This document shows, piece after piece, positions 7,616-15,950 of a stretch of DNA of 64,000 bases. The notes beneath the pieces are model-generated. The model was given only the letters and a program-made list of their open reading frames with translations. It did not search any database and was not told where the DNA came from. The position numbers and the translations under genes are program-made. Source of the stretch: Paraferrimonas sp. SM1919 (GTDB lineage: Bacteria; Pseudomonadota; Gammaproteobacteria; Enterobacterales; Shewanellaceae); NCBI RefSeq assembly GCF_010993985.1, contig NZ_WINH01000022.1, forward strand, positions 1 to 64,000. The letters are read 5' to 3'. Within the stretch, counting starts at the first letter, position 1. Each line of letters starts with the position of its first letter.

Positions 7616-8035
7616 CTAAAGCCCTTTCATTGAGAACTTATCAATTTGAGCACAATGGCGGTGGCGCTCACAAGGGGCTAAGTCGATGTCTATTTGTACT
7701 CCGTAGTCCCTAAATAATAACGATACTGGCGCATCTTTAGAGCCACCATAATCGTGAAATTGTTGTGGGTGCATGAGTCCACATTGACGACCATCTTCAA
7801 AGCAAGCTAATAGATGGTTGTAATACACCAGATAACATTTTACGTCCTTATGGGAGCCTTCTTGCAGAGGGAAAAAGGCATCCATTAGGGTTAGGCCTTC
7901 TTCGACTTTGACACTTTCATTCTGATTCATAAAAGCGCTGTCACCAACCAAGCGCACGCAAGATTGTGCAGCACCAAGCTGCCACTGGAAAAGATTTGCT
8001 GTACCAACCTTTGTGTTTGTTTGCATGTGTTGCAT
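7616..8035 (-). CDS. Hypothetical protein divergent from the XRE regulator
   Basis: This is a 139-residue soluble protein with four to five scattered cysteines (CVRLVGD, CYLVYYNHLLACFEDG, APCERHRHC) and no signal peptide or membrane helix. I do not recognise a family. It is divergently transcribed from the large regulator at 8186 with 150 bp between starts. Regulators of this class often control their divergent neighbour, so the AAATTTTACA repeats in that gap may govern both genes. The 220 bp between it and the mutarotase-like gene hold nothing I can identify. Confidence 0.6.
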   Translation of the reverse strand: MQHMQTNTKVGTANLFQWQLGAAQSCVRLVGDSAFMNQNESVKVEEGLTLMDAFFPLQEGSHKDVKCYLVYYNHLLACFEDGRQCGLMHPQQFHDYGGSKDAPVSLLFRDYGVQIDIDLAPCERHRHCAQIDKFSMKGL

Positions 8036-8144
8036 AAGCCACCTCTATCGCTATCTTGTCGTAAGTTGTCGCTAAAATGAGTAAAACCGAGTCTAGTTGG
8101 TTTTAAATTTTAACTTGATATTAATACTACAATTCATTAACTTA

Positions 8145-8182
8145 AAATTTCACAATAAAAATTTTACACTGTAAATTTTACA
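8145..8182. promoter_or_regulatory. Three operator-like direct repeats with 14-bp period
   Basis: AAATTTCACA at 8145, AAATTTTACA at 8159 and AAATTTTACA at 8173 are spaced exactly 14 bp apart and end 3 bp before the ATG of the XRE regulator. Between the last two is the perfect palindrome TTTACA-C-TGTAAA (8163-8175). The placement suggests negative autoregulation, possibly shared with the divergent gene. Confidence 0.55.
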
Positions 8183-8185
8183 ATT

Positions 8186-9694
8186 ATGAAAGCAAAAGCC
8201 AGTTTAATGAGACAGTCCCACTTCTTGGGAACCAAGATAAGAAACCTTCGAAAAAGCAATAAGTTAACCATGGAAGACTTATCGGCTAGATGCATTCGGA
8301 TTGATCCTGAGTACGCCCCAAGTGTGTCTTACCTGTCTATGATTGAACGTGGCAAGCGGGTACCGAGCCGAGAAATGCTGTCGGTGGTGGCCAATGTGTT
8401 TCAAAAGCCTGTGAACTACTTTTTAGATGACGCAGCCTCCGGGGATAACATCTCAGTTAACAAAGGCAGCCATGGTGGCATTAAAGGCATTCCGTTAGAG
8501 CCTAGCTTCTTATTCTCAAATGATATTTTACAGATTGCCATCCCAGAATTATTGTCACAAACGGGCATCGAGGGCAGTCAATTTGCCCACCTGCTTATTC
8601 GCGCCCACCAAGAACATCATCAAAACCACTTCCCCGATCTTGAGCGGGCGGCCGAGGAAGTAGGCTTAAAACGGTTACCTTTGAGCTTTACTGATTTAGT
8701 AGATATATGCAGTAACTTAGGCATACGTTACCAATGGTTTGATAACGCCCCTGCTGAAGTCATTAAACTTGGTCGTACTGGCAGTTCTGAAATGGTCACT
8801 TCATTTATGCTCAGCGGTGATCAGCTATACATTAACAAACGTCTGCAGCAGTACCCACGACGCTTGAAGTATGATTTAGCAGTACATATTGGCCATAAAA
8901 TTTTACACCAATCAGAAGCGCTAGACACTGTGCTAGTGGCTGGTCGTAGCCATAATTCCAACCTCAACGATGCCATTAGTGGCGACCATCAGGGCATCAA
9001 TGCTCAAGATATTCTGCGGGCTTGGCGGAACTTTGAGGCCAGTTTTTTTGCGGGCGCACTGCTTTGCCCTAAAGTCCCCTTTAGGCAGCTGCTTGATCGC
9101 AACGGTTACGAGATTAATACCCATAAGGTGGCTGATGTATCGACCTCAGTGGCCATGCGCCGTATGACAGCAGTCTCACCCTATCGCCATTGGCATTATT
9201 TTGATGCCTATTCTCCGGGTAAGTTAAAGGCCGTATATCGCGGTAATGGTATTCCCTTGCCCTGGGGTAATATGCGTCAGATCAACGATCCCTGCCATCA
9301 CTGGGCAGTATTTAGAATGATCTCGAGCCCTAGCCAAGGCTCCAGTTCGCAGTTATCGTTGTTAGAAGGCCCAGATGGACCCCGTATTTACTCCTGTGAA
9401 TCAATAAACGTTAATGATTTACAGGGCTCTGGTCATGTGTTGTGTGCTGGTATTGATCTTAATCCTGCCATTGAAGCTCAGGGGATTGATGCCCTTGAAC
9501 TGGCGCAGGATCTTAAAAGCATGTGCATTGCCAACGGTGGCCAATCATTGTTGGCACCAAGCGTGAAAAGGCAACTATTGAGTGTGTCGCGAATTTTGAA
9601 TATTAACTGGGTGGAGCGCAGCCTAGACACCGAAGCTAAGCTGATCTGCTCGCGGGGAAGCGGCTGCCCAAGGCAGCCAAGCTGTTACGATTAA
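8186..9694 (+). CDS. XRE-family regulator with IrrE-like and DUF3612/DUF2083-type domains
   Basis: The 502-residue protein has an N-terminal helix-turn-helix (about 14-75, with SVSYLSMIERGKRVPSREML as recognition segment). A middle IrrE-like segment and a large C-terminal effector domain ending in a Cys-rich tail (CSRGSGCPRQPSC) follow. This architecture is seen in regulators of short-chain acyl or glyoxylate-shunt metabolism such as RamB/ScfR-type and DUF3612 proteins. At the position of the zinc-peptidase HExxH motif the sequence reads VHIGH (233-237), so peptidase activity is unlikely. No aceBA or prp genes are adjacent. The internal Met8 is an alternative start. Confidence 0.8.
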   Translation: MKAKASLMRQSHFLGTKIRNLRKSNKLTMEDLSARCIRIDPEYAPSVSYLSMIERGKRVPSREMLSVVANVFQKPVNYFLDDAASGDNISVNKGSHGGIKGIPLEPSFLFSNDILQIAIPELLSQTGIEGSQFAHLLIRAHQEHHQNHFPDLERAAEEVGLKRLPLSFTDLVDICSNLGIRYQWFDNAPAEVIKLGRTGSSEMVTSFMLSGDQLYINKRLQQYPRRLKYDLAVHIGHKILHQSEALDTVLVAGRSHNSNLNDAISGDHQGINAQDILRAWRNFEASFFAGALLCPKVPFRQLLDRNGYEINTHKVADVSTSVAMRRMTAVSPYRHWHYFDAYSPGKLKAVYRGNGIPLPWGNMRQINDPCHHWAVFRMISSPSQGSSSQLSLLEGPDGPRIYSCESINVNDLQGSGHVLCAGIDLNPAIEAQGIDALELAQDLKSMCIANGGQSLLAPSVKRQLLSVSRILNINWVERSLDTEAKLICSRGSGCPRQPSCYD

Positions 9695-9710
9695 CAGGTC
9701 AATGATGGAA

Positions 9711-10361
9711 TTACATGCCCTCTAATACCGGCTTAATCCAATAGTGATAAATCGGCAGATTAATCGCCAGCCAAATGGCCAATGCAATTAGGGCATTGGC
9801 TTTATAGCCAAGGTAAGCCGGCTTATCGGCGATGGCCTTGGTACCGGTCACCATAGCCGATGTTAGTTTCTCGCCTTTGAGTCTGTGGGCAATAATGGCA
9901 ACAATATGCAGCGCCGCCAACACCATGATCACATCAAACAAGTTATGGTGCAGCCATCCCATGGTTGAGGCCAACTCATCCGAGGCATAGGCATATAACG
10001 GCCCTTCTACGAATACATCATCACTGGCGAACAAACCGCTAAACACTTGCAGACTAAATACCATAAAGAAGGCAATTACCATTAAGCTGCCGATTGGATT
10101 ATGGCCTAGGTATTCTTTATTGCCCCTAGCTGCGATAAACGCCTTAAGCTCTTTTATTGAAGCCGTTAAGTAACTAAAGCGAGCACTGTTACTGCCAATC
10201 ACGCCCCAACAAAGGCGGGTTAACAACAAACCTAAGTAGCTAAAGCCTAATAATTGGTGGATATCCATTTCAGAATTTTCACCAGACCACCACAACCCCA
10301 CCAGCAACAATAAATTTAACCAGTGAAATAAACGGGTAGGCAGATCCCAAGCGTGAGTCAT
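9711..10361 (-). CDS. Cytochrome b561-family membrane protein
   Basis: I start at the ATG of MTHAWDLPTRLFHW, preceded by AAAGGA at good spacing. An upstream in-frame extension would translate a simple-sequence repeat and is rejected. The 216-residue protein has four to five membrane helices and the histidines typical of diheme b561-type electron carriers: WDLPTRLFHW, DIHQLLGF, GWLHHNLFD and LAALHIVAIIAHR. It should pass electrons between quinol and a periplasmic or cytochrome c partner. No partner cytochrome gene is adjacent. It converges with the XRE regulator gene, leaving 16 bp between stops. Confidence 0.85.
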   Translation of the reverse strand: MTHAWDLPTRLFHWLNLLLLVGLWWSGENSEMDIHQLLGFSYLGLLLTRLCWGVIGSNSARFSYLTASIKELKAFIAARGNKEYLGHNPIGSLMVIAFFMVFSLQVFSGLFASDDVFVEGPLYAYASDELASTMGWLHHNLFDVIMVLAALHIVAIIAHRLKGEKLTSAMVTGTKAIADKPAYLGYKANALIALAIWLAINLPIYHYWIKPVLEGM

Positions 10362-10422
10362 TGTATTGTCCTTTTGTTTTAATGGGATGTAAGTGGGGAT
10401 TAGAGAAGTGAACTCAAGCTTT

Positions 10423-10464
10423 CGACATTCGACATTCGACATTCGACATTCGACATTCGACATT
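10423..10464. repeat. Tandem heptamer CGACATT, six copies
   Basis: Six perfect contiguous copies of CGACATT (AATGTCG on the minus strand) lie 62 bp upstream of the cytochrome b561 gene, in its likely promoter or leader. Copy-number change by slippage could alter promoter spacing. Confidence 0.9.
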
Positions 10465-10693
10465 TTAACAGTATAAATTTCATACTCAAAGGCAGACTTC
10501 ATCCTGAGTTATCTTACCCAATATGCGCCTATTTTTAGGCTATTACAATAGCTAAATCGTGCTTTTTTCCAGCACTAATACCGTTTGTTCAAGCTTTAAG
10601 CAAACGCACTTTTTAGGGTCATTTTTTGCTTTTCAAAAGGTTCAAAATAGGAGTAATGTGAAGTTGTAGACGCAAACAAAGAGGTGCATATCT

Positions 10694-11035
10694 ATGACGA
10701 TTACAAGCAAACAAATCACCATCAGCGACGCTATGAAATCTCGCATTAATAGCTGTATCAAGAAGCTGAAAAAGCTAGATAATACAATGATTAGCAATCA
10801 TGTCTACATCAGCCAAGAGCCAAATAACTTTATTATTGAAGCTAAATTTGTGTTCGCCAGTGGGGAACTATTTGCCAAAGCCAAAGCGGAAGATTTTTAC
10901 AAAGCCATGGCCAAATTAGCCAATAAGCTAGAAAGGCAGAAACTCACCAAAATGAGCAAGAAAATTCGTAAAGGCGGTCAGCGTCAACGCTACTACCAAG
11001 ATGAAGAAGCTGAATTGGAAGCTGAGGCGGCATAA
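10694..11035 (+). CDS. raiA: Ribosome-associated inhibitor A / hibernation factor
   Basis: The 113-residue protein has the short-HPF fold pattern: MTITSKQITISDAMKSRI, a basic helix KKLKKL, and AEDFYKAMAKLANKLERQ. Its length equals that of E. coli RaiA (YfiA) and it carries a C-terminal acidic tail (DEEAELEAEAA), a feature separating RaiA from the shorter HPF. It binds the 30S decoding region and keeps 70S ribosomes idle in stationary phase or cold. GAGGTG precedes the ATG. As in E. coli, raiA lies near pheA, though two unrelated genes intervene here. Confidence 0.92.
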   Translation: MTITSKQITISDAMKSRINSCIKKLKKLDNTMISNHVYISQEPNNFIIEAKFVFASGELFAKAKAEDFYKAMAKLANKLERQKLTKMSKKIRKGGQRQRYYQDEEAELEAEAA

Positions 11036-11045
11036 ACTTTAATAA

Positions 11046-11086
11046 GGAACAAAAAAAGCAGCGATTTATCGCTGCTTTTTTGTTCC
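11046..11086 (+). terminator. Terminator of raiA (possibly bidirectional)
   Basis: AGCAGCGAT and ATCGCTGCT form a tight stem flanked by A and T runs and extended by GGAAC/GTTCC arms. It lies between raiA and the convergent Ldh-family gene. Confidence 0.9.
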
Positions 11087-11100
11087 TTCTGATTTTATTA

Positions 11101-12267
11101 TTAGTATTGCATGGTGCTATCAGCTACTTGCGGACCAACCTGTTGTAGCCAACGTTGATTCAACTCCTCAATCGTTAAGCCCTGACGAGATAAAAAGTCT
11201 TTGTAAGCTTGCCAATGAGCATCCATCACCAAATGACTTGTTGCTCCTTGACGCATTGCTTGCTGCCCTTTTTGACCAGGCATTTGCACCTCATCAAATC
11301 CGGCTCGAGGTGTAGACTGAGTTAACGCTCGAACAAAAGCATCGGATTTTCGTTGCACTTCCTCAAGGGGTCCAAAATGACTCGGATCAATCACTAAAAT
11401 GTATGAGCCCCCCACCGGAGAAGGAGCACCTGGCTTTAAGTAATCCGTAGGCAATGGCGGTAATTCGGAAGTGATCACTCCTTTAGGATTGATAATTGCA
11501 CACAGTAATTCATTCCAAATATTCAAGGCATATAAGCGTGGATTGGTAAACGTCCAAGGGGCTCGACAATCCGCGACTCGGCCATAGCCAGGGATCAAGG
11601 CGCCCCATTTTCTGGCATCAGCGGTTAACTCACCAGTTTCAGGATCGACCAGCAAGGGGGCATGCAAGTCCCTATCTTCAATAATGGCATCAGAAATATC
11701 GGCATCATAACCTTCGCATAGCTTCAGCGAAGTCACGATAGGTACTTCTTCGCCACCGACTAAAGCGGCATCGAATGGGGGGGTGGACAAAGCAAAATCT
11801 TTACCACCGTAGGGTGCAGAAAGCGGCAAGGAATTGTTCGATGATTGGGCATACATGCCCGCATCGATGGCCTTTTTGGTATAGGCAGTAAATGAACCTC
11901 CATCATAGTGATCATGACCAAACACGATAGCCATGCCGTACTGCTTAGCTTTACTGATTGCCGTTTCTGCCATCAAGCCACAAACATAGTGACCACTGGC
12001 TTTATTACCTTTGTAAACCGCCCAAGTTGGACCTTCTGATTCAATTTCAGGTTCTGCTTTTGGATCTAACGCACCTGCTTCAAAGGGTATCGTCAGCGCT
12101 TCTATAACCCCTAAGCCTTGATAAAGTTTTCCCTGCAGCCCAGCTAATAATAAATTATCAGCAATCGCCTGAGCTTGTGCTTCACTGCCGCCAATATGTA
12201 ACCAGCCCTGTTTTACCACAAAGTGGAAGTAGTCATTATCAAATTCAATGGTCTTCTTAGCTGCCAT
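11101..12267 (-). CDS. Ldh/malate dehydrogenase-type (Ldh_2) oxidoreductase
   Basis: The start is set at the ATG of MAAKKTIEFD, with AGAGGA upstream, giving 388 residues. The sequence fits the Ldh_2 family of NAD(P)-dependent 2-hydroxyacid dehydrogenases (malate, L-lactate, ureidoglycolate and delta1-piperideine-2-carboxylate reductases). It has a GHYVCGLMAETAI segment, a GPYGG-like SAPYGGKDFALSTPP motif and the C-terminal FDEVQMPGQ. Residues 95-170 are somewhat unusual for the family, so the substrate cannot be predicted. It is monocistronic by context, with a beta-lactamase-fold gene upstream on the same strand after 140 bp. Confidence 0.8.
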   Translation of the reverse strand: MAAKKTIEFDNDYFHFVVKQGWLHIGGSEAQAQAIADNLLLAGLQGKLYQGLGVIEALTIPFEAGALDPKAEPEIESEGPTWAVYKGNKASGHYVCGLMAETAISKAKQYGMAIVFGHDHYDGGSFTAYTKKAIDAGMYAQSSNNSLPLSAPYGGKDFALSTPPFDAALVGGEEVPIVTSLKLCEGYDADISDAIIEDRDLHAPLLVDPETGELTADARKWGALIPGYGRVADCRAPWTFTNPRLYALNIWNELLCAIINPKGVITSELPPLPTDYLKPGAPSPVGGSYILVIDPSHFGPLEEVQRKSDAFVRALTQSTPRAGFDEVQMPGQKGQQAMRQGATSHLVMDAHWQAYKDFLSRQGLTIEELNQRWLQQVGPQVADSTMQY

Positions 12268-12408
12268 TTTAGTATCCTCTGGTTGTATAAAAATCACAGC
12301 TACTCTAGTGCCTATGCACAAGCTTTAACAAGAACTAAGCAATTGAAAGATAATGAATTGTTTTCATGGATGGTGACATCAACAGTGATGCTGATGATGG
12401 CTCTTAGG

Positions 12409-13548
12409 CTACTGAGAAGTGACTACTAACTGTCCCAGTTCATTTGTCATTGCAAAAGCACTGCCCTTAGTACCAAAAGCATTCGATAAGGTAACAGCGA
12501 CCGTCTTTTTATCTAACCAAATTTGAAAATAAGCGCTTACCCCAGGCTGTGCACCTGAATGGCTAATAATGGTGCCATTAGCTGTATCAGAATTCACTGA
12601 CCAACCTAGTGCATAAGGATCATCACCGACCAATGTTGCTAAAGAGCCTTTAGCATCAATCATTAACTCAAGGGTTTGGCGACTAATTAATTGATTATCG
12701 ATTATGGCTTGGCCAAATTTCAATAAATCTGCAGCAGTGGATTGCACCCCGCCAGCGGGATAAATCACACTTAAGTCGGTGTAAGGACTGCGCACATACA
12801 AAGGCCCTGCCTTAATATATAGGCTAGATTTATTGACAAGGGTATGACCTGTTTCAAGGGAGGTGTGCGTCATACCTGCCGGTTGCCAAATATAGTGCGC
12901 CATGTAATCGCCATAGGACAGGCCTGATACCTGCTCGATAACCTTGCCTAAAATGGTATAAGCAAATGATGAATACTGATATTGTTGTCCAGGTGGCGTT
13001 GCCAACGGTCTTTGGTATATTTCTGCAAGAGCTTCATTAAGGGAGTTATAATGGCTAAATGACATGGCATCCCACTTAGACGAATAATGGGGCACGCCTG
13101 AAGTATGATTCAATAACTGTTTAATCGTGATGGCTTGGTGACTCTTAGGCAGCACCGTTAAATAATCTGCCAACGGGCTATCCAGTTCAATGAGCCCTTG
13201 CTCATACAACTGCATTATAGCCACGGCCGTCATCGGCTTAGTAATAGAAGCTATCCGAGTAATGGTATCAACTTCAAAGGGTAACACTGACAACTTATCG
13301 CGAAAGCCTGCGGCTACTAATACAGTACCACAGCCCTGTTGGTATATTCCCGAAGTCACTCCGATAAAATGTTCAGCGCTTAAATAATCCCGTATTATCG
13401 CTGTGGTACTATTGACCAGCTCAAAGCCACAATTAGAGTGTTGTACATCAATGGTTTTATCTAAAGCTGATGACTGTAACGGGTTCAACGGCTGCAATAA
13501 CCAAACCACTAGCCCTACCACAGTTAATAACGCGATAATTTTTTTCAC
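12409..13548 (-). CDS. Serine beta-lactamase-fold hydrolase (class C/esterase family)
   Basis: The 379-residue protein has an N-terminal signal peptide or anchor (IIALLTVVGLVVWLL) and the Beta-lactamase (PF00144) motifs: Ser101-x-x-Lys104 in ASITKPMTA, Tyr192-Ser-Ser in place of the usual YxN, and His330-Ser-Gly in ISHSGAQPG. Such proteins are usually periplasmic esterases, D-aminopeptidases or penicillin-binding-like enzymes, and a resistance function should not be assumed. The change from Asn to Ser in the second motif is consistent with an esterase-like member. It is on the minus strand and divergent from pheA, sharing the 270-bp gap with it. Confidence 0.85.
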   Translation of the reverse strand: MKKIIALLTVVGLVVWLLQPLNPLQSSALDKTIDVQHSNCGFELVNSTTAIIRDYLSAEHFIGVTSGIYQQGCGTVLVAAGFRDKLSVLPFEVDTITRIASITKPMTAVAIMQLYEQGLIELDSPLADYLTVLPKSHQAITIKQLLNHTSGVPHYSSKWDAMSFSHYNSLNEALAEIYQRPLATPPGQQYQYSSFAYTILGKVIEQVSGLSYGDYMAHYIWQPAGMTHTSLETGHTLVNKSSLYIKAGPLYVRSPYTDLSVIYPAGGVQSTAADLLKFGQAIIDNQLISRQTLELMIDAKGSLATLVGDDPYALGWSVNSDTANGTIISHSGAQPGVSAYFQIWLDKKTVAVTLSNAFGTKGSAFAMTNELGQLVVTSQ

Positions 13549-13741
13549 AATGCATCCTTGTTAAGCAAGACCGTTAGAAGGCCAACGGTTACGTTCAATC
13601 ATCCATCAATACTGCACTTGAAAGTATCCCCTAAATGTTTAAAAGTGTAACCCAATATAATACCTCTGCCAGTTCCCCTAAAAGTATACAAGCCAATCCT
13701 GTCATAGCCCTTATTTAGGCTGGATTATTCAATTCATTCAG

Positions 13742-13769
13742 TTGACATCGTGACTAACACTGAGATAAT
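13742..13769 (+). promoter_or_regulatory. Sigma-70 promoter candidate for pheA
   Basis: TTGACA at 13742-13747 and GATAAT at 13764-13769 are 16 bp apart and lie 48 bp before the pheA start. I see no phenylalanine-rich leader peptide or attenuator hairpin in the short leader, unlike E. coli pheL. Confidence 0.6.
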
Positions 13770-13817
13770 CAAAGCCATTAAAATTAATTAAAAAATATCC
13801 GCCGATTAGGATCTCCA

Positions 13818-15689
13818 ATGAGTCAGCCTCCTTTAGATACCACACGTAAAGCCATCACAGAATTGGATGAGCAATTACTGAGCTTATTAGCCAAACGTCG
13901 TAACCTTAGCGTTAACGTCGCCCTATCTAAAGAGCAAACCCTCAAGCCTATTCGTGATGTTGAACGTGAACAGCAATTACTGGCACGTCTTACCAAAATC
14001 GGTAATGAAATGGGCCTTGAAGCCCATTATGTGACTAAAGTATTCCAAGGCATTATTGAAGACTCGGTTCGCTACCAACAAAATTTTCTCTCTAGTCGTG
14101 CCAACCCAGAGCTTGGACAAGATCATTACCGTATCGCCTTTTTAGGAACCAAAGGGTCGTATTCGCATATTGCCTCAAGTCTTTATTGTCAGGCCAGACA
14201 GGCGCAAATGTTAGAGCTAGGTTGCGCGAGCTTTTCAGAGATCATTGATAAGGTTGAATCTTCCCAAGCAGACTTGGGCTTTTTACCTGTGGAAAACACG
14301 TCATCGGGCAGCATTAACGAGGTCTACGATGTACTGCAGCATACCTCTTTAGCCATCATTGGTGAGACTCAAATTGATGTTGATCATTGCCTATTAGGCT
14401 TAGCGGAGGCGGACTTAGATAAAGTGACTACCGTTTATGGCCACTCCCAACCTATCAGTCAGACCAGCCTGTTTTTAAAACAGCATCCGCACCTAAAGAT
14501 TGAATATTGTGCCAGCTCTGCTGATGCCATGCAGGCAGTACAACGACTGCAAGACCCTAGCATTGCCGCCATTGGTAGTGAGCTAGGCGGCATCCACTAT
14601 GGCCTTAAACCGCTACAAAATAAAATTTCAAATCAAAGCCTAAACCAAAGTCGCTTTGTGATTGTGGCGAGACAATCGGTTTCGGTACCACTGCAAATCC
14701 CAGCTAAGACCACGCTTATTATTGCTACAGGTCAAAAGGCAGGGGCCCTAGTAGATGTACTGAGTGTATTTAAGAGTCATAACATTAATATGACCAAGCT
14801 TGAGTCCCGCCCAATTCAAGGCAATCCTTGGGAAGAAATGTTCTATATAGATGTCGAAGGTAATCTGCAGCAAGACAAGATGCAGTCGGCATTAAGTGAA
14901 GTAGCAGCAATTACCCGTTTTATTAAGATTTTAGGCTGTTATCCAACCGATAAAGTAAGCCCAACCGAACTTGATGCGGCGCAGTTACTATCAAAAGAAG
15001 ACAGCCGTGAGTTTCTGATTGAGCGCCCAACCAGTGTTAATTTTGCCAAGGGTACATTAGGGGATGGTAATTACTTTGCGGTATTCACCCACAGCCAAGG
15101 CATGAACCTTGCGCAAATCAATCTAGATTGCCAAGCCAGTAAAGATGTCGCTGTGGATGCTCTGTTATTAAGTTACCCTCAATCTCAAGATGAAGCCCTG
15201 TTTGATCATATTAATAAGACCAGCAAAGATATGCGTTTAAATGTGATTGCCGAGGCGCAATCTGCCACGCAAGTACAAGCGCTATTATCGCTAGTAAGCG
15301 GTTTAAGCGTTAATGCTCAGCATCTGGTACACCAAGAGCTGATTGATGCTCTAGGCCACGCACATAAGCCTGTGATTGTGCGCAGCAGCCTAGATGCCGC
15401 AGCTGTTAGTGTAGCGCAGATTACTAAGATTTTAGCTAAGGGCAACCAACAGTTAGTGTTGCTAATAGAATGCGACGTGCTAGATATTGTTAAGCTACAA
15501 CAACTAAAAGCAGACTGCCCCTGTGCGATTATTATTGAGCCTAGTGGTACTCTTGCTCACCCAGCTATCGCCAGCCAAACCGCCATCGCCATTAAAGCAC
15601 TAGGTTTTGCTGGTGTTAGCCTGTCGCTTGATAACAAAGACGGTTTTGATGGAGACAGCCTAGCGGCGTCAGTGAGGGAGTTACTCTAA
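13818..15689 (+). CDS. pheA: Chorismate mutase-prephenate dehydratase with DAHP-synthase-like C-terminal domain
   Basis: PheA makes phenylpyruvate from chorismate in phenylalanine synthesis. Residues 1-92 are an AroQ-type chorismate mutase, 104-284 the prephenate dehydratase domain, and 297-376 an ACT domain with GALVDVL and ESRP motifs for phenylalanine feedback. E. coli PheA (386 residues) ends there. Here about 240 more residues follow (380-623). Segments such as VIAEAQSATQVQALL, HKPVIVRSSLDA and AIIIEPSGTLAHPAIA follow the order of type I DAHP synthase (VVTEV, KPVLLKRG, VIVDPSHATG), but the catalytic Arg and His are replaced. I infer a degenerate barrel with a structural or allosteric role. 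AGGA lies before the ATG. Confidence 0.93.
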   Translation: MSQPPLDTTRKAITELDEQLLSLLAKRRNLSVNVALSKEQTLKPIRDVEREQQLLARLTKIGNEMGLEAHYVTKVFQGIIEDSVRYQQNFLSSRANPELGQDHYRIAFLGTKGSYSHIASSLYCQARQAQMLELGCASFSEIIDKVESSQADLGFLPVENTSSGSINEVYDVLQHTSLAIIGETQIDVDHCLLGLAEADLDKVTTVYGHSQPISQTSLFLKQHPHLKIEYCASSADAMQAVQRLQDPSIAAIGSELGGIHYGLKPLQNKISNQSLNQSRFVIVARQSVSVPLQIPAKTTLIIATGQKAGALVDVLSVFKSHNINMTKLESRPIQGNPWEEMFYIDVEGNLQQDKMQSALSEVAAITRFIKILGCYPTDKVSPTELDAAQLLSKEDSREFLIERPTSVNFAKGTLGDGNYFAVFTHSQGMNLAQINLDCQASKDVAVDALLLSYPQSQDEALFDHINKTSKDMRLNVIAEAQSATQVQALLSLVSGLSVNAQHLVHQELIDALGHAHKPVIVRSSLDAAAVSVAQITKILAKGNQQLVLLIECDVLDIVKLQQLKADCPCAIIIEPSGTLAHPAIASQTAIAIKALGFAGVSLSLDNKDGFDGDSLAASVRELL

Positions 15690-15800
15690 GCTGGAAAGCT
15701 GGAAAGCTGGAAAGCTGGAAAGCTGGAAAGCTGGAAAGCTGGAAAGCTGGAAAGCTGGAAAGCTGGAAAGCTGGAAAGCTGGAAAGCTGGAAAGCTGGAA
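15689..15800. repeat. Minisatellite AGCTGGAA, 14 perfect copies
   Basis: Fourteen contiguous identical octamers begin at the last base of the pheA stop codon. Being non-coding and between the stop and the terminator, the array would be transcribed in the pheA 3' end. Perfect identity implies recent expansion or active slippage. Confidence 0.97.
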
Positions 15801-15810
15801 AGTATTATGG

Positions 15811-15850
15811 CCTTAAAGCCTTAAAGCCTTAAAGCCTTAAAGCCTTAAAG
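15811..15850. repeat. Minisatellite CCTTAAAG, five perfect copies
   Basis: Five contiguous octamers of a different sequence follow the AGCTGGAA array after 10 bp. Two unrelated octamer arrays side by side are unusual. Confidence 0.97.
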
Positions 15851-15860
15851 CAATATAAAC

Positions 15861-15892
15861 AAAAATGCCGAGTTATCTAACTCGGCATTTTT
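15861..15892. terminator. Bidirectional terminator between pheA and tyrA
   Basis: A perfect 15-bp inverted repeat (ATGCCGAGTTA and TAACTCGGCAT with A and T runs outside) around a 2-base loop. T-runs on both strands suit termination of pheA and of the convergent aroF-tyrA transcript. Confidence 0.93.
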
Positions 15893-15950
15893 GTATTCAA
15901 TTTTTATCGGGGTAATTTACAAGGCTTGCGAAGTGATAACAAGGCACTGA

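Noticed and set aside
10362..10502. N-terminal extension of the cytochrome b561 protein
   Set aside because: It would translate the CGACATT repeat into a repetitive peptide (SNVECRM type), and the good Shine-Dalgarno sits at the internal ATG.
13549..13817. pheL-type attenuator leader
   Set aside because: I found no short Phe-rich reading frame or terminator hairpin between the promoter and pheA.
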